Source of the DNA: Streptomyces cynarae
Lineage (GTDB): Bacteria; Actinomycetota; Actinomycetes; Streptomycetales; Streptomycetaceae
Assembly (NCBI RefSeq): GCF_025642135.1
Contig: NZ_CP106793.1
Location: 5,548,001-5,612,000 of the forward strand
Reading direction: 5' to 3'
DNA: 64,000 nucleotides
Shown here piece by piece: positions 31,251 to 40,056 of the stretch; within the stretch, counting starts at the first letter, position 1; every line of letters begins with the position of its first letter. A model generated the notes under the pieces. It saw only the letters and a list, made by a program, of their open reading frames with translations. It did no database searches and was not told the origin of the DNA. The position numbers and the translations under genes are program-made.

Positions 31251-32669
31251 GTGGTGGATTTCGTAGGGCGTACGCAGGAGCTGGCGACGCTGGAGCGCGA
31301 GCTGCAGAAGGTTGCGGTGGGGGCCGGGAGGGAGCGGCCCGGGCGGTGCGTGATGCTGCGCGGGCGGCGCCGGGTGGGCAAGTCGCGGTTGGTCGAGCGG
31401 TTTGTGGAGCACTCCGGGGCACCATTCTTCTTCTACGCGGCCACTGGCGCGTCCCCTGCGGATGATCTGGCACGGCTGGCCCGGGATGCTCAGGCATCGA
31501 CGCTGCCGCTGGCGCAGCTGGTGGCCGCCGCGCGGCCGGAGAGCTGGGATGCCGCGTTCGATGTGCTGGCCGCGGCGCTGCCCGCCGACCGGGCCAGTGT
31601 GCTGGTCATCGACGAAGTGCCTTACCTGATGGATGCCGATGGCGCCTTTGAGGGGACGCTGCAACGGGCCTGGGACCGGGTGCTGGAGACGAAGCCGGTG
31701 CTGCTGGTCCTCATCGGCTCCGATCTGTCGATGATGGAGGCGCTGAACAGCTACGGGCGCCCCTTCCACCAGCGCGGCCGGGAGATGGTGCTCGGGCCGC
31801 TGAACCCTGCCGAGGTCGGGCGGATGCTGGAACTGGATCCGGCCGAAGCCTTCGACGCCGCGCTGGTCACGGGCGGGCTGCCGCTGATCTGCGCGGAGTG
31901 GCCGCACGGTGCGGGACTGTGGGACTTCCTCGGCGAGGCGCTGAACGATCCCGTCTCGGCACTGCTGGTGTCCGCCGAGCGCTCACTTGCCGCGGAGTTC
32001 CCGCCGCAGGCCCAGGCTCGTGCGGTGCTGGCGGCGATCGGCAGTGGTGAGCGGACCTTCACCAACATCGCCCGCGCGGCCGGCGGGATCGGGGCCACGC
32101 CGCTGCAGCGGGCGCTGGAGATGCTCACGGACAAGCGGATCGTTGCGGCGGAGCTGCCCGTGTCCCTGCGACCGTCGAAGGACCGCCGCTACCGGGTGAC
32201 GGATCCGTACCTGCGCTTCTGGCTGCACCTTCTCGGCCCCTCCATGCAGGAGATCGAGCGTGGGCGGGGTGACCTGACACTGGCGCGGATCCGGCAGAAC
32301 TGGACCAGCTGGCGTGGTCGGGCCGTCGAGCCGCTCATTCGCGAGGCTCTCGCCCGGATCCTTCCCGACGACCAGCTGCCCGCAGCCCCTGCGGTGGGCG
32401 GCTACTGGACCCGTACCAACGACGTCGAGATCGACATCGTCGGGGCGGACCGCGCCCCGGTCGCCAAGGAGCTGCTGTTCGTCGGTTCCATCAAGTGGCT
32501 GGAGGAATCACCCTTCGACCGGCATGACCTGGCAGCCCTCCATCGCCACCGGGCTGCGCTCACCACCGAACCCGTCCCGGTCGTGGCGGTCTCCCGCAGT
32601 GGGGTCGACTGTCCGGGGCTCGATGCCGCCTACGGCCCTGGCGATTTGCTGACCGCCTGGCCGCTGTAA
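31251..32669 (+). CDS. AAA+ ATPase with DUF234-like C-terminal domain
   Basis: This 472-residue protein starts VVDFVGRTQELATLE, has Walker A GRRRVGKS near residue 42, Walker B VLVIDEVPYL near 122, sensor-like IGSDLSMME, a winged-helix section (TFTNIARAAGGIGATPLQRALEML), and a C-terminal DUF234-type region with DVEIDIVGAD and VGSIKWLEE, reminiscent of a PD-(D/E)xK nuclease core in which the usual second acid is Ser. The family (archaeal-type ATPase plus DUF234) is widespread on mobile DNA and its role is unknown. GTG 31251 is preferred because GGAGG lies 9 bases upstream; ATG 31230 directly abuts the palindrome. Confidence 0.75.
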   Translation: MVDFVGRTQELATLERELQKVAVGAGRERPGRCVMLRGRRRVGKSRLVERFVEHSGAPFFFYAATGASPADDLARLARDAQASTLPLAQLVAAARPESWDAAFDVLAAALPADRASVLVIDEVPYLMDADGAFEGTLQRAWDRVLETKPVLLVLIGSDLSMMEALNSYGRPFHQRGREMVLGPLNPAEVGRMLELDPAEAFDAALVTGGLPLICAEWPHGAGLWDFLGEALNDPVSALLVSAERSLAAEFPPQAQARAVLAAIGSGERTFTNIARAAGGIGATPLQRALEMLTDKRIVAAELPVSLRPSKDRRYRVTDPYLRFWLHLLGPSMQEIERGRGDLTLARIRQNWTSWRGRAVEPLIREALARILPDDQLPAAPAVGGYWTRTNDVEIDIVGADRAPVAKELLFVGSIKWLEESPFDRHDLAALHRHRAALTTEPVPVVAVSRSGVDCPGLDAAYGPGDLLTAWPL

Positions 32670-32690
32670 GAATTCCGCCCCAACGTGTAG
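32670..32690. repeat. right copy of ychF 3'-end duplication (att-like)
   Basis: Matches the last 21 bases of ychF (30787-30807) with three substitutions. It begins at the base after the ATPase gene's stop codon. The interval between the two copies is 1.86 kb and contains remnants plus one intact gene, with no integrase. Confidence 0.6.
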
Positions 32691-32693
32691 AAC

Positions 32694-33010
32694 TCACCAC
32701 GTCGCTGACCCGTGGAAATGAGATCCATGGCTAGCAGACGCGCTGGGGAGATGAAGCTCACGGTCGAGCGCGATGTCGGCGGCGGTGGCCAGACCCGGGC
32801 CCTGCTTGCGCAGGTACATCACGACCGGCTCGTCGTGCTCCGAGGAGACGACCAGCTGCTTGATGTCGAGGATCAGGTCGGCGACGTCCTCCTCCAACCG
32901 GAGCCCGGCTCCAGCGGCTCGATCAGGAACCGGGGAGCGGAACTCGTCGACGACCTCTGTCAGGCGACGGACGGGCGAGGCTGAGCCGCCCGTCTCTCCA
33001 GCTCAGCCAT
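32694..33010 (-). pseudogene. small unknown gene with apparent -1 frameshift
   Basis: An ATG at 33010 with AGGGGG 5 bases upstream starts [13 protein letters not shown], which hits a stop after 16 codons. One extra C in the CCC run at 32973-32975 (G on the + strand) would join it to [13 protein letters not shown] and then a well-formed reading frame containing [17 protein letters not shown] and [13 protein letters not shown]. That gives about 105 residues ending 4 bp from the right ychF-end copy. I do not recognise the family. Confidence 0.45.
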
Positions 33011-33119
33011 GAAGCCCCCTGGGAAGAGGAACAGGCGGCGGGCCCTGCTCCATGCGCCCACTCCGCAACCGAGCCATCCTGTCTGCCGCCACAGGGTGCC
33101 GCCCCGTGCAGAGGAATAA

Positions 33120-33155
33120 GTTTCAGGTTGGAACTGAAACAAAAGCTGGTATGGT
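33120..33155 (+). promoter_or_regulatory. promoter and operator of the aminotransferase operon
   Basis: GTTTCAG (33120-33126) and CTGAAAC (33134-33140) form a perfect 7 bp inverted repeat around the -35 box TTGGAA (33128-33133). The -10 TATGGT (33150-33155) follows after 16 bp. This is the clearest sigma-70-type promoter in the accessory patch. The nearby ROK regulator is a candidate ligand-responsive repressor. Confidence 0.6.
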
Positions 33156-33207
33156 GTCACCGAAGCAGCCGCGACGAGCTGCAAGCCACCAAGGAGGGGG
33201 TCTGCTG

Positions 33208-34557
33208 ATGACTTCCACATCGAGTCGAGCGCTGGTCAACTACCCCAACAGGTTCGACCCCGCAGCGCTCGGTGAGCTGCCTGAGCGATTGCAGTCCATC
33301 GTCAAGCGGCGAAACAACGTACTGGGTCCTGGTTACGCGCTGAACTACCGGGAGCCGGTCGAGTTCGTGTCCGGCCGAGGCGCCCACCTGTTCGACCGGG
33401 AGGGCAACGACTATCTTGACGCCTACAACAACGTGCCGTGCGTCGGTCACGCACACCCGCACGTTGTCGAGGCCGTGTCCCGCCAGATGGCCATGGTCAA
33501 CACCAACACGCGCTATGTGCAGGAATCACTCGTCGACTACGCCGAGCGCCTTCTCGCGACCATGCCCGAAGAGCTCTCGAAGGTCAGCTTCGCGTGCAGC
33601 GGGTCGGAGGCGAACGACCTGGCCATGCGCGTGGCTCGTTTCCACACGGGCGGCGAGGGAATCGTAGTGACTCGCTGGGCTTACCACGGTCTCACTCGCG
33701 AGGTTGCGAGCTTCTCGCCGACGCTCGGCGCGGGGTCACCGCTGGGGCCGAATGTGCGGCTCATCGATGCTCCTGATCCGCGACTCGTTCCGTCGGGTTC
33801 ATCACTTCCCGACTACATGCGAAGCCAGGTGCGCGGCGCGATCAACGACCTCGAGCGCCACGGCTACAGGCTTGCGGCGCTGATCACCGACTGCGCGCAC
33901 TCCAGCGACGGCATCTTCACCGATCCCGTCGGTTACCTGCGTGACGTGGTCGAGGAGGTGCACGCCGCGGGCGGCGTGTACATCGCCGACGAGGTCCAGT
34001 CGGGATTCGCCCGGCTCGGAGAGTCGATGTGGGGGTTCAGCCGCCATGGGGTGGTTCCGGACATCGTCACGATGGGCAAGCCCATGGGCAACGGCATGCC
34101 GATCTCCGGTGTGGTGTTCAGGCCCGAGGTGTGCGACGAGTTCGGGCAGAATGTCCGTTACTTCAACACCTTTGCGGGCAGTTCGATCGCGGTTGCCGCC
34201 GGTGCCGCGGTTCTGGACGTCTTCGAAGCGGAGAACGTGCAGCAGCGAGTTCTCGACAACGGCAGGGCGCTTCGAGCCGGCCTCGAGGAGATCACTCGCG
34301 AGTCTCCCCACGTCGCGGAGGTCCGTGGCAGTGGTCTGTACGTGGGCGTCGAAGTGGTGAAGGACCGGGACTCGCTGGAGCCGGATCGTGTCCGCGCCGA
34401 CCACGTCATCAACGACATGCGCGAGCGTCGCGTCCTCATCAGCGGCACCGGGGAAGCGGTCAACGTGCTCAAGATCCGACCGCCGCTGGCCTTCGACTCG
34501 GCCGACGTGACGCGATTCCTCGAGACCTTCGCGGAAATCGCCGAGATGCGCCTGTAG
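33208..34557 (+). CDS. class III aminotransferase-fold PLP enzyme, phospho-lyase-like
   Basis: This 449-residue PLP enzyme has the class III signature: D261 in VYIADEVQSGFAR and the PLP lysine K291 in DIVTMGKPMGNGMP. The N-terminus, with LDAYNNVPCVGHAHPHVV and the NTNTRYVQESLVDYAERLL block, resembles the AGXT2L branch (ethanolamine-phosphate and phosphohydroxylysine phospho-lyases) more than omega-transaminases. A kinase gene follows after 27 bp, which supports phosphorylation of an amino alcohol and then PLP-dependent elimination. The substrate is not known. The ribosome-binding site AAGGAGGGGG is unusually strong. Codon usage is less GC-biased than in flanking core genes. Confidence 0.85.
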   Translation: MTSTSSRALVNYPNRFDPAALGELPERLQSIVKRRNNVLGPGYALNYREPVEFVSGRGAHLFDREGNDYLDAYNNVPCVGHAHPHVVEAVSRQMAMVNTNTRYVQESLVDYAERLLATMPEELSKVSFACSGSEANDLAMRVARFHTGGEGIVVTRWAYHGLTREVASFSPTLGAGSPLGPNVRLIDAPDPRLVPSGSSLPDYMRSQVRGAINDLERHGYRLAALITDCAHSSDGIFTDPVGYLRDVVEEVHAAGGVYIADEVQSGFARLGESMWGFSRHGVVPDIVTMGKPMGNGMPISGVVFRPEVCDEFGQNVRYFNTFAGSSIAVAAGAAVLDVFEAENVQQRVLDNGRALRAGLEEITRESPHVAEVRGSGLYVGVEVVKDRDSLEPDRVRADHVINDMRERRVLISGTGEAVNVLKIRPPLAFDSADVTRFLETFAEIAEMRL

Positions 34558-34584
34558 CAGGCCGAAAGCCGAAGGGACCGAACG

Positions 34585-35664
34585 GTGAACACCTCGCCCC
34601 CCGCACGTATCGCCCAGCAGTTGTTCGAGGAGAGCGGCCTGGCGTCGTCCCACGAGCCCATCGAGACGAGCGTGGTGGACGCCCTCCTCGCTCGGCACTA
34701 CCAGCTGAGCGGACGTCTCGAGCGCCTGGCAACCGAGAAGGACGACACGTTCCGGCTGCGAACCGGCACGGCCGACCTTCTCGTCAAGGTTTCCCCACCC
34801 GACGAGGCGGAAGCTGTCGTAGCTCTGCAAACGGCTGTGCTGCGCCACCTCGAAACCGAAGCTCCTCATCTCCCCATCCAGCGGGTCAGGGAGACCGCCG
34901 AAGGCAGCGACGACGTACCGATCGAGACGAAAGACGGCCGGGTTCGAGTCCTGCGCGTCTTCGACTTCGTCGAAGGTGCCGTCCTCGCGCGGACGAACCA
35001 CGATCCCCACCAGCTTGCCAAGACCGGGCAGATGCTCGGGCGAGTGGATCTGGCTCTGCGGTCATTCAGGCATCCAGCGGACGAGCGGCGCCTTGTGTGG
35101 GACCTTCGGCACTTCGACCAGCTGCGGGAGCTCATCGAGTACACGTCCAGCGCCGCGCACCGTCGGCTGGCACAAGAAGTGTTCCGCCTTTTCCACGGGG
35201 CCATCGTTCCGAGGCTGGGTGATCTCGAGACCCAAGTGATCCATGGTGACTACAGCCCCTACAACGTCCTGGTGGATCCGCGGACAGACGGCTTCGTCAC
35301 CGGAGTGATCGACTTCGGTGACACCATGCGCAGTGCTTTGATCTTCGATCCTGCTGTGTCTCTCGCGAACCTTCTCGGCCGGACACCGTGGGATCCCTGG
35401 CGTGAGGCATGCAGCTTCGTCGCGGGATACGAGCGGGCCCGGCCGATCAAGGACACCGAACTCCCGCTCCTTCCTGTCGCCGCGTTGGCACGCCTGACAC
35501 TTCGCGCGCTGGTCACCCATTGGCGCGCGGAACGAGTTCCGGAGCGTCGCGACTACCTGCTCGAGCACGCCAGAGACGACTGGGCCAACGTGGAGCGGGC
35601 CATGGCCGTCGCCGTGGAGGAGGTCGTGGCCCGCTTGCTGAGCACCCGCCATGACACGCCTTGA
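34585..35664 (+). CDS. APH-fold small-molecule kinase
   Basis: This 359-residue protein has the aminoglycoside phosphotransferase fold, with the catalytic loop VIHGDYSPYNVLVD and the metal-binding GVIDFGDTMRSALIFD. An N-lobe with LLVKVSPPDEAEAVV supplies the ATP-binding Lys. It resembles hydroxylysine kinase/AGPHD1 rather than resistance enzymes. Sitting 27 bp behind the phospho-lyase-like gene, it probably phosphorylates the same amino-alcohol substrate. GTG 34585 has AAGGGAC upstream. Confidence 0.82.
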   Translation: MNTSPPARIAQQLFEESGLASSHEPIETSVVDALLARHYQLSGRLERLATEKDDTFRLRTGTADLLVKVSPPDEAEAVVALQTAVLRHLETEAPHLPIQRVRETAEGSDDVPIETKDGRVRVLRVFDFVEGAVLARTNHDPHQLAKTGQMLGRVDLALRSFRHPADERRLVWDLRHFDQLRELIEYTSSAAHRRLAQEVFRLFHGAIVPRLGDLETQVIHGDYSPYNVLVDPRTDGFVTGVIDFGDTMRSALIFDPAVSLANLLGRTPWDPWREACSFVAGYERARPIKDTELPLLPVAALARLTLRALVTHWRAERVPERRDYLLEHARDDWANVERAMAVAVEEVVARLLSTRHDTP

Positions 35665-36163
35665 GCGGCGCCACTGAGGCGCCACTCGTCGGCGTCCGAC
35701 ACGGCAGACCTGGCCTCACTCGACGAGACCGTCACCCCGGCGACCGCACGCGTCGAGCCCTCGAAGGTCATCCACACCGCCCAGGGCTGGGAGTACGACC
35801 ACATCCCGACCCGCGACCTCGGCCTGAAGCGCCGGGTGTGGATCAACCGCTACGGCCACCCCGGCAGCGCCGACTACCAGCCCTACGACGAACTGCCGGA
35901 CCTGTCGGGCCTGCCGAAGCTCCTCGGCTGCTGATCCAGCTCGACACAGGGCGCCGGCACGTACAGAGAACAGAGACGAGCGCTGCGAACCCGCCTCCAG
36001 TGGGAGACGGCCACGAGGTTCTCCCCTTGAAAGGAGCAGGCGGAGTCGCACCGAAGCGCAGGCGAGCCAAGGATCGGCATCTTCGCCGGCGCCCACGGGC
36101 AGTTCGGCACGTCAGGCAGAGACCACTGGTTCGGGCTGCGTATGGTCTCGCTAAGGTCATGAG
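35665..36163. other. 499 bp between kinase and ROK gene, mostly remnant DNA
   Basis: The first half contains the C-terminal remnant of a hydrolase (35707-35934). The rest, up to the ROK start, has no gene I can support. A TATGGT at 36141-36146, 17 bp before the GTG start, may be a -10 box. Confidence 0.5.
35707..35934 (+). pseudogene. C-terminal remnant of a HAD-type (haloacid dehalogenase) hydrolase
   Basis: Seventy-five codons in one frame end in a normal stop and read ARVEPSKVIHTAQGWEYDH, then DLGLKRRVWINRYGHPGS, which is the end of the HAD-II dehalogenase fold (Asp loop and VWINR strand). The nucleophile Asp motif and the N-terminal two-thirds are absent, and there is no start. Confidence 0.6.
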
Positions 36164-37336
36164 GTGAGCAGCATCAACCCCACACCCCGCGACTACAACA
36201 AGGCAAGTGTCCTTGACGTGGTTCTCTCCCATGCGCCGTTGACCCGGAACAAGCTCATCGAGCTCACGGGGTTGAGCAAGGCGACGGTGTCGCGGGCCGT
36301 GGAGGAACTGCGCTCTGACGGGTTCGTCGTGGACGGGGGAGTCGACGCCGTCGCCGGGCGTGGCCGTCCGTCGACGTACCTCGATGTGCCCGAGACGGCC
36401 GGACACGTCGTGGGGGTCGGCTTCGGCGTCGTGACCACCGGCGTGCTGGTGACCGACCTACGCGGCCGTGAGATCGGACACGTGATCGTTCCGACGGTCG
36501 AGCACCACGACGTCCCCGCCGCCGGCCGGTGGCTGGTCGACCTGATCGCGCAGACCAGCGCATCCGCACGAGGGCCACTGCGCCAGGTCGTCGTGGCACT
36601 GCCCGCCCATGTCCGCGACGGCGCCGAGGTCTTTCGGCCTGCCGATCCGATGAGAATCTTCTCCGGCAGAGACCTCCACCGAACCGTCGAAGAACTCGTC
36701 GATGCTCCAGTGACCTTCGACAGTGACGCGAACGCGTCCTTGCTCCAGGTGCTCACGGACGACGCGAGCATCCATAACGCTGCCCTGTTCAGCGTCAGCA
36801 GCACCTTGAATTTCGCCACCTGCAGGGACCGGGAACTGGCTCGGGGACGTACTCCTGCGTTCGGCGACATCGGCTCCCTCCCCTCGGGCATCGACGATCG
36901 CACCCTCAACGGGCTGCTGAGCACCGCAGGGCTTGTGGAGCTCGCTCGTGAACAGGGACTGGACGTCGAACGCGTCGAGGACCTGTGGCTGGCACCTCAG
37001 GACCATCGAGCCCGTGCGGAGATGCTCAAGGCGTTCACGACGGCGGTCACGACCGCCGTGAGCATCGTCGCGGTGACACTCGATCCCGAATCCGTCTACT
37101 TCGTCGGCCGGTTGCGCCCCTTGGTGGACGAGGTACTCCCCGAGGTGCGCAAGCGACTCGAACAGACCTTGCCGGTCATCCCCCGGATCACGACCGTCTC
37201 CCAGGTTCTGGGACTCTCGGTGGCACGCGGCGCGGTGCACGCCTGCCTGGCCATGACCCACAACCGCCTACGGGACGCGCTGCTGAAGGCACGCGGTCAG
37301 GGACCGCGGCAGGAGCAAGCTGCGCCGGCCTTCTGA
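36164..37336 (+). CDS. ROK-family transcriptional regulator
   Basis: This 390-residue NagC/XylR-type protein has an N-terminal winged helix (about 12-60: NKASVLDVVLSHAPLTRNKLIELTGLSKATVSRAVEEL, given here in parts only as a family pattern) and a degenerate ROK sugar-kinase-like domain. The typical zinc-site cysteine motif is not visible in FSVSSTLNFATCRDRELA, so the ligand-binding mode is unclear. GTG 36164 has AAGG 7 bases upstream. It probably controls the kinase-phospho-lyase operon, although ROK proteins more often bind sugars or sugar phosphates. Confidence 0.85.
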   Translation: MSSINPTPRDYNKASVLDVVLSHAPLTRNKLIELTGLSKATVSRAVEELRSDGFVVDGGVDAVAGRGRPSTYLDVPETAGHVVGVGFGVVTTGVLVTDLRGREIGHVIVPTVEHHDVPAAGRWLVDLIAQTSASARGPLRQVVVALPAHVRDGAEVFRPADPMRIFSGRDLHRTVEELVDAPVTFDSDANASLLQVLTDDASIHNAALFSVSSTLNFATCRDRELARGRTPAFGDIGSLPSGIDDRTLNGLLSTAGLVELAREQGLDVERVEDLWLAPQDHRARAEMLKAFTTAVTTAVSIVAVTLDPESVYFVGRLRPLVDEVLPEVRKRLEQTLPVIPRITTVSQVLGLSVARGAVHACLAMTHNRLRDALLKARGQGPRQEQAAPAF

Positions 37337-37689
37337 TCCGGACCGCGAGCATGAGGAACGAGAGAGCCTTCGTTTGACACTCCCCGGGCTCCGCCAGCTC
37401 AACCTGAGTAACGGGGTCTCTGGTGGGTGATGTGCGGGAAGCGCTGCGAGCGGCCGACGCCGGGTCCTGCACGACGAAGTACCGCTCGTGCCAGTGGGCT
37501 GACGTTACGCGGAACGTGCTGCTCGGCGGGAAACGGCGTACACAGCTGGGCGAGCGGACCGCCCCTGTAGCGTGTGTGGTCACCGCTGACAGAGTCTTGG
37601 GTGCGGGCAGCCGGCACCGAGCCGCTTGCGGAGGTGAGGCGGGGCCGGTCCCCTTCGGGGCCGGTCCCGTCGCCGTGCCCGTCCCCGGG
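37337..37689. other. intergenic region between ROK gene and VOC gene
   Basis: No gene is supported. Near 37642-37669 the sequence GGGGCCGGTCCC occurs twice around CTTC, forming a short GC-rich hairpin that probably terminates the convergent VOC gene. The core-type base composition resumes here, marking the right edge of the accessory patch. Confidence 0.4.
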
Positions 37690-38472
37690 TCAGCCCTGGC
37701 GCGGGTTCGGCTTCAGCACGGCGAACACCGCCTGGCCCGGGTCCGCCAGCCAGGCGATGCGTCCGACGTCCGGCACGTCCGAGGCCGGCATGAGCACCGT
37801 CCCGCCGCTGCCCTGCACCGCCGCGACGGTGGCGTCGGCGTCGGCCACGGCGAAGTACGGTACCCAGCGCGTCTCCTCCTGCTCGTCCTGAAGCGGGGCA
37901 ACGCCGCCGAAGGACCCCTCCTGCTGGTCGCCGTCCTTGATGCTGAGCACCCGGTACGTCATGCCGGGCGCCTGCATCTCCTGCGAACGCCAGCCGAACA
38001 GCGCGTTGTAGAAGCGGATTGCGGCTTCCGGGTCGCCCACGTGCAGTTCCACCCACACCAGCGTGTTGTCCTGCGACGTGATCTCCAGGCCCTTGGTCCG
38101 CCCGGGCTGCCAGACGGCGAACCGCGCCCCCTGCGGATCGGTGAACTGGGCCATCCAGCCCTCGCCCATGACGTCCATGGGTTCGGCTCGCACCCCGCCC
38201 CCGCCGGCGACCACCTCGCGGGCGGTGGCCTGGATGTCGTCGCTCTGGAAGTACGTCGTCCAGGCCGACGCGGCCCCCTCCTCGGTCAGCGGCCCGACGG
38301 CACCGACGGTCCTCCCGTCCTTCTGGAAGAACCCGTAGCCGCCCGCCTCCGGCCCGGCGGACACGAACTGCCACCCGAAGACGGCGCCGTAGAAGGCGGC
38401 AGCCGCGTCCGTGTCCGGGCTGCCGAGGTCGATCCAGTTGGGTGACCCGGTGCGGAAGTCGGTGCCGAGCAT
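37690..38472 (-). CDS. two-domain VOC (glyoxalase/bleomycin-resistance-like) protein
   Basis: This 260-residue protein consists of two tandem vicinal-oxygen-chelate modules, residues 10-125 (NWIDLGSPDTDAAAAFYGAVFGW) and 135-255 (VWVELHVGDPEAAIRFYNALFGW). Each has the paired beta-alpha-beta-beta-beta units and acidic/His positions used for metal binding. It may bind or modify a hydrophobic small molecule; the specific reaction is not deducible. ATG 38472 has AGGAGG 7 bases upstream. It is a single gene. Confidence 0.88.
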   Translation of the reverse strand: MLGTDFRTGSPNWIDLGSPDTDAAAAFYGAVFGWQFVSAGPEAGGYGFFQKDGRTVGAVGPLTEEGAASAWTTYFQSDDIQATAREVVAGGGGVRAEPMDVMGEGWMAQFTDPQGARFAVWQPGRTKGLEITSQDNTLVWVELHVGDPEAAIRFYNALFGWRSQEMQAPGMTYRVLSIKDGDQQEGSFGGVAPLQDEQEETRWVPYFAVADADATVAAVQGSGGTVLMPASDVPDVGRIAWLADPGQAVFAVLKPNPRQG

Positions 38473-38659
38473 GTGCTTCCTCCTGCGCGTGCGGTGCGGA
38501 GATCCCCGCCACTATGCCGACCCCATGGACAGGGCTCGGTGCACCGGCTCAGCGGGCCCGTGGGTTTCACCCGGAGGCGGGAACGAAATCCCCGGTCGGT
38601 TCTCCCGGTTGAGCCATGTGGCAGCTCGGTCGGGCGGCGCTCGTCGCTTCCTCGGCTCC

Positions 38660-39442
38660 TCAGCCGCTGCGGTCCGACTGCCCGGGTTTCTTGTCGGCGG
38701 ACCTGCCGTTCGGCTCACCGCTGGGCTTGCCCGCGTCGCCGGTCCGCGCCTGCGACAACTGGTCGGCACAGTAGGCAGCGACGTCGTCCTCTCCGCCGGC
38801 GGCTGCGAGGAACCGCCGCCAGTCCGTCGAGTCCAGCGCCTTGCCCCGGCCCTTCACCGAAGCGTACGCGCGGCAGTGGGCCTGGACGTCCTTGGCCGTG
38901 GGGGGACGGTCCTGCGGGGCCGAGGTGGCGGGCATGGTGGGCTCGGCCGCCTCCGGCGCCGTTCTGGAGGGCTGCGCAGCCGTCGGCGACGGATGCCGCT
39001 GCCCAGGGGTGTCCCGCGGGCTCCCGGCGGAGTCGGGCGAGCCGATCGCCGCGATTGCGACACCGCCCACGGCGAAGGTGGCGACGAAGAGGGCGACGGT
39101 GGCTTTCGCCCAGCGCCCGGCAGGGCTGCGCCGCGCCCTCCAGTCGTCCCGCCTCCGGGTCCGCGCCTCCTTGTGCACGCCTGCGTCGCGCGCTGCGCGG
39201 AAGGCGGCCACCGCTCGCCGCTCGGCGGTCGCATCGAGGGCGTCGGCGCGCAACGCGTGACCGAGCGCCGCTTCCATGTCCGTGAGACCGGCCGCGCTGT
39301 CCGCCTGGGTCACTGGGCCGTCCGCGCCGGCGCGTCGACGGGCGAACGCTCCGCCGTCGCTGTGTCGGTCGCCCATGCCTGTGTCCGTCCTTGCGTGATC
39401 GTTGCTCGTTCGTTGTACGCGTCCGGCGCCGTCGCTGCTCAT
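38660..39442 (-). CDS. single-pass membrane protein downstream of a sigma factor
   Basis: This 260-residue protein has a hydrophilic N-terminus (about 1-110, with ALGHALRADALDATAERRAVAAFRAARDAG), one TM at about 114-134 (VALFVATFAVGGVAIAAIG) and an extracytoplasmic Pro/Ser-rich part ending in two Cys in VQAHCRAYASV and DDVAAYCADQL. It lies 41 bp after the sigma gene and is probably co-transcribed. By position it could be an anti-sigma or output protein, but it lacks the HxxxCxxC zinc anti-sigma motif. ATG 39442 has GAGG 8 bases upstream. Confidence 0.7.
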   Translation of the reverse strand: MSSDGAGRVQRTSNDHARTDTGMGDRHSDGGAFARRRAGADGPVTQADSAAGLTDMEAALGHALRADALDATAERRAVAAFRAARDAGVHKEARTRRRDDWRARRSPAGRWAKATVALFVATFAVGGVAIAAIGSPDSAGSPRDTPGQRHPSPTAAQPSRTAPEAAEPTMPATSAPQDRPPTAKDVQAHCRAYASVKGRGKALDSTDWRRFLAAAGGEDDVAAYCADQLSQARTGDAGKPSGEPNGRSADKKPGQSDRSG

Positions 39443-39483
39443 TTCGACTGCCTCAGCGTATGGACGGCCTTCCCTGTCACAGC

Positions 39484-40056
39484 TCAGGCGCCGAGTTGGC
39501 GGGCCAGCCGTTTCAGCCCGCGGTGCGCGGCGGTGCGGACCGCACCGGGCCGCTTGCCGAGGACACGTGCGGCGGCCGGCCCGTCGAGGCCGACGACGAC
39601 GCGCAGCAGCACCGCCTCGGCCTGATCACGGGGCAGGCTCCGCACCAGTTCCAGTGCGCGTTCGGTCGAGAGAGACTCCAGCGCCTGGTCATGGGCAGTG
39701 TCCGGCCCCGGCAGCTCCATGAGGTCCAGATCGAGCGCGGCAGGCACGGGGCGGCTACGACGGCGGCGCAGGTGGTCCAGGGCCCGGTGACGGGCGATGG
39801 TCGCGCTCCAGCCACGGAAGCCGGCGCCGTCGCCCTTGAACCGGCCCAGGTCGCGGGCTATCTCCAGCCAGGCTTCGGACGCCACGTCCTCGGCGTCGTC
39901 CTTGACGAGCCCGCGCAGGTAACCCAGCAGCCCGGGCTGCACGATCCGGTACACGACCGCGAAGGCGGCCTCGTCGCCGTCCTGAGCCCGCGCGACGGCG
40001 GCACCCAACTCCGCGTCCCGCGGCTGCCCGCCGCGGGGCTCGCCTCCCTGGCCCAC
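39484..40056 (-). CDS. ECF-type RNA polymerase sigma factor
   Basis: This 190-residue protein has sigma-2 (DEAAFAVVYRIVQPGLLGYLRGLVKDDAEDVASEAW, about 20-60, with FKGDGAGFRGWSATIARHRALDHLRRR) and sigma-4 (LELVRSLPRDQAEAVLLRVVVGLDGPAAARVLGKRPGAVRTAAHRGLKRLA, recognition helix at the C-terminus). The start is uncertain. GTG 40056 gives VVGQGGEPRGG then DAELGAAVARAQD. A GTG at 40088 in another frame also looks coding-like. It is divergent from the PGRP amidase gene, which may be a target, and upstream of the TM protein. Confidence 0.82.
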   Translation of the reverse strand: MGQGGEPRGGQPRDAELGAAVARAQDGDEAAFAVVYRIVQPGLLGYLRGLVKDDAEDVASEAWLEIARDLGRFKGDGAGFRGWSATIARHRALDHLRRRRSRPVPAALDLDLMELPGPDTAHDQALESLSTERALELVRSLPRDQAEAVLLRVVVGLDGPAAARVLGKRPGAVRTAAHRGLKRLARQLGA

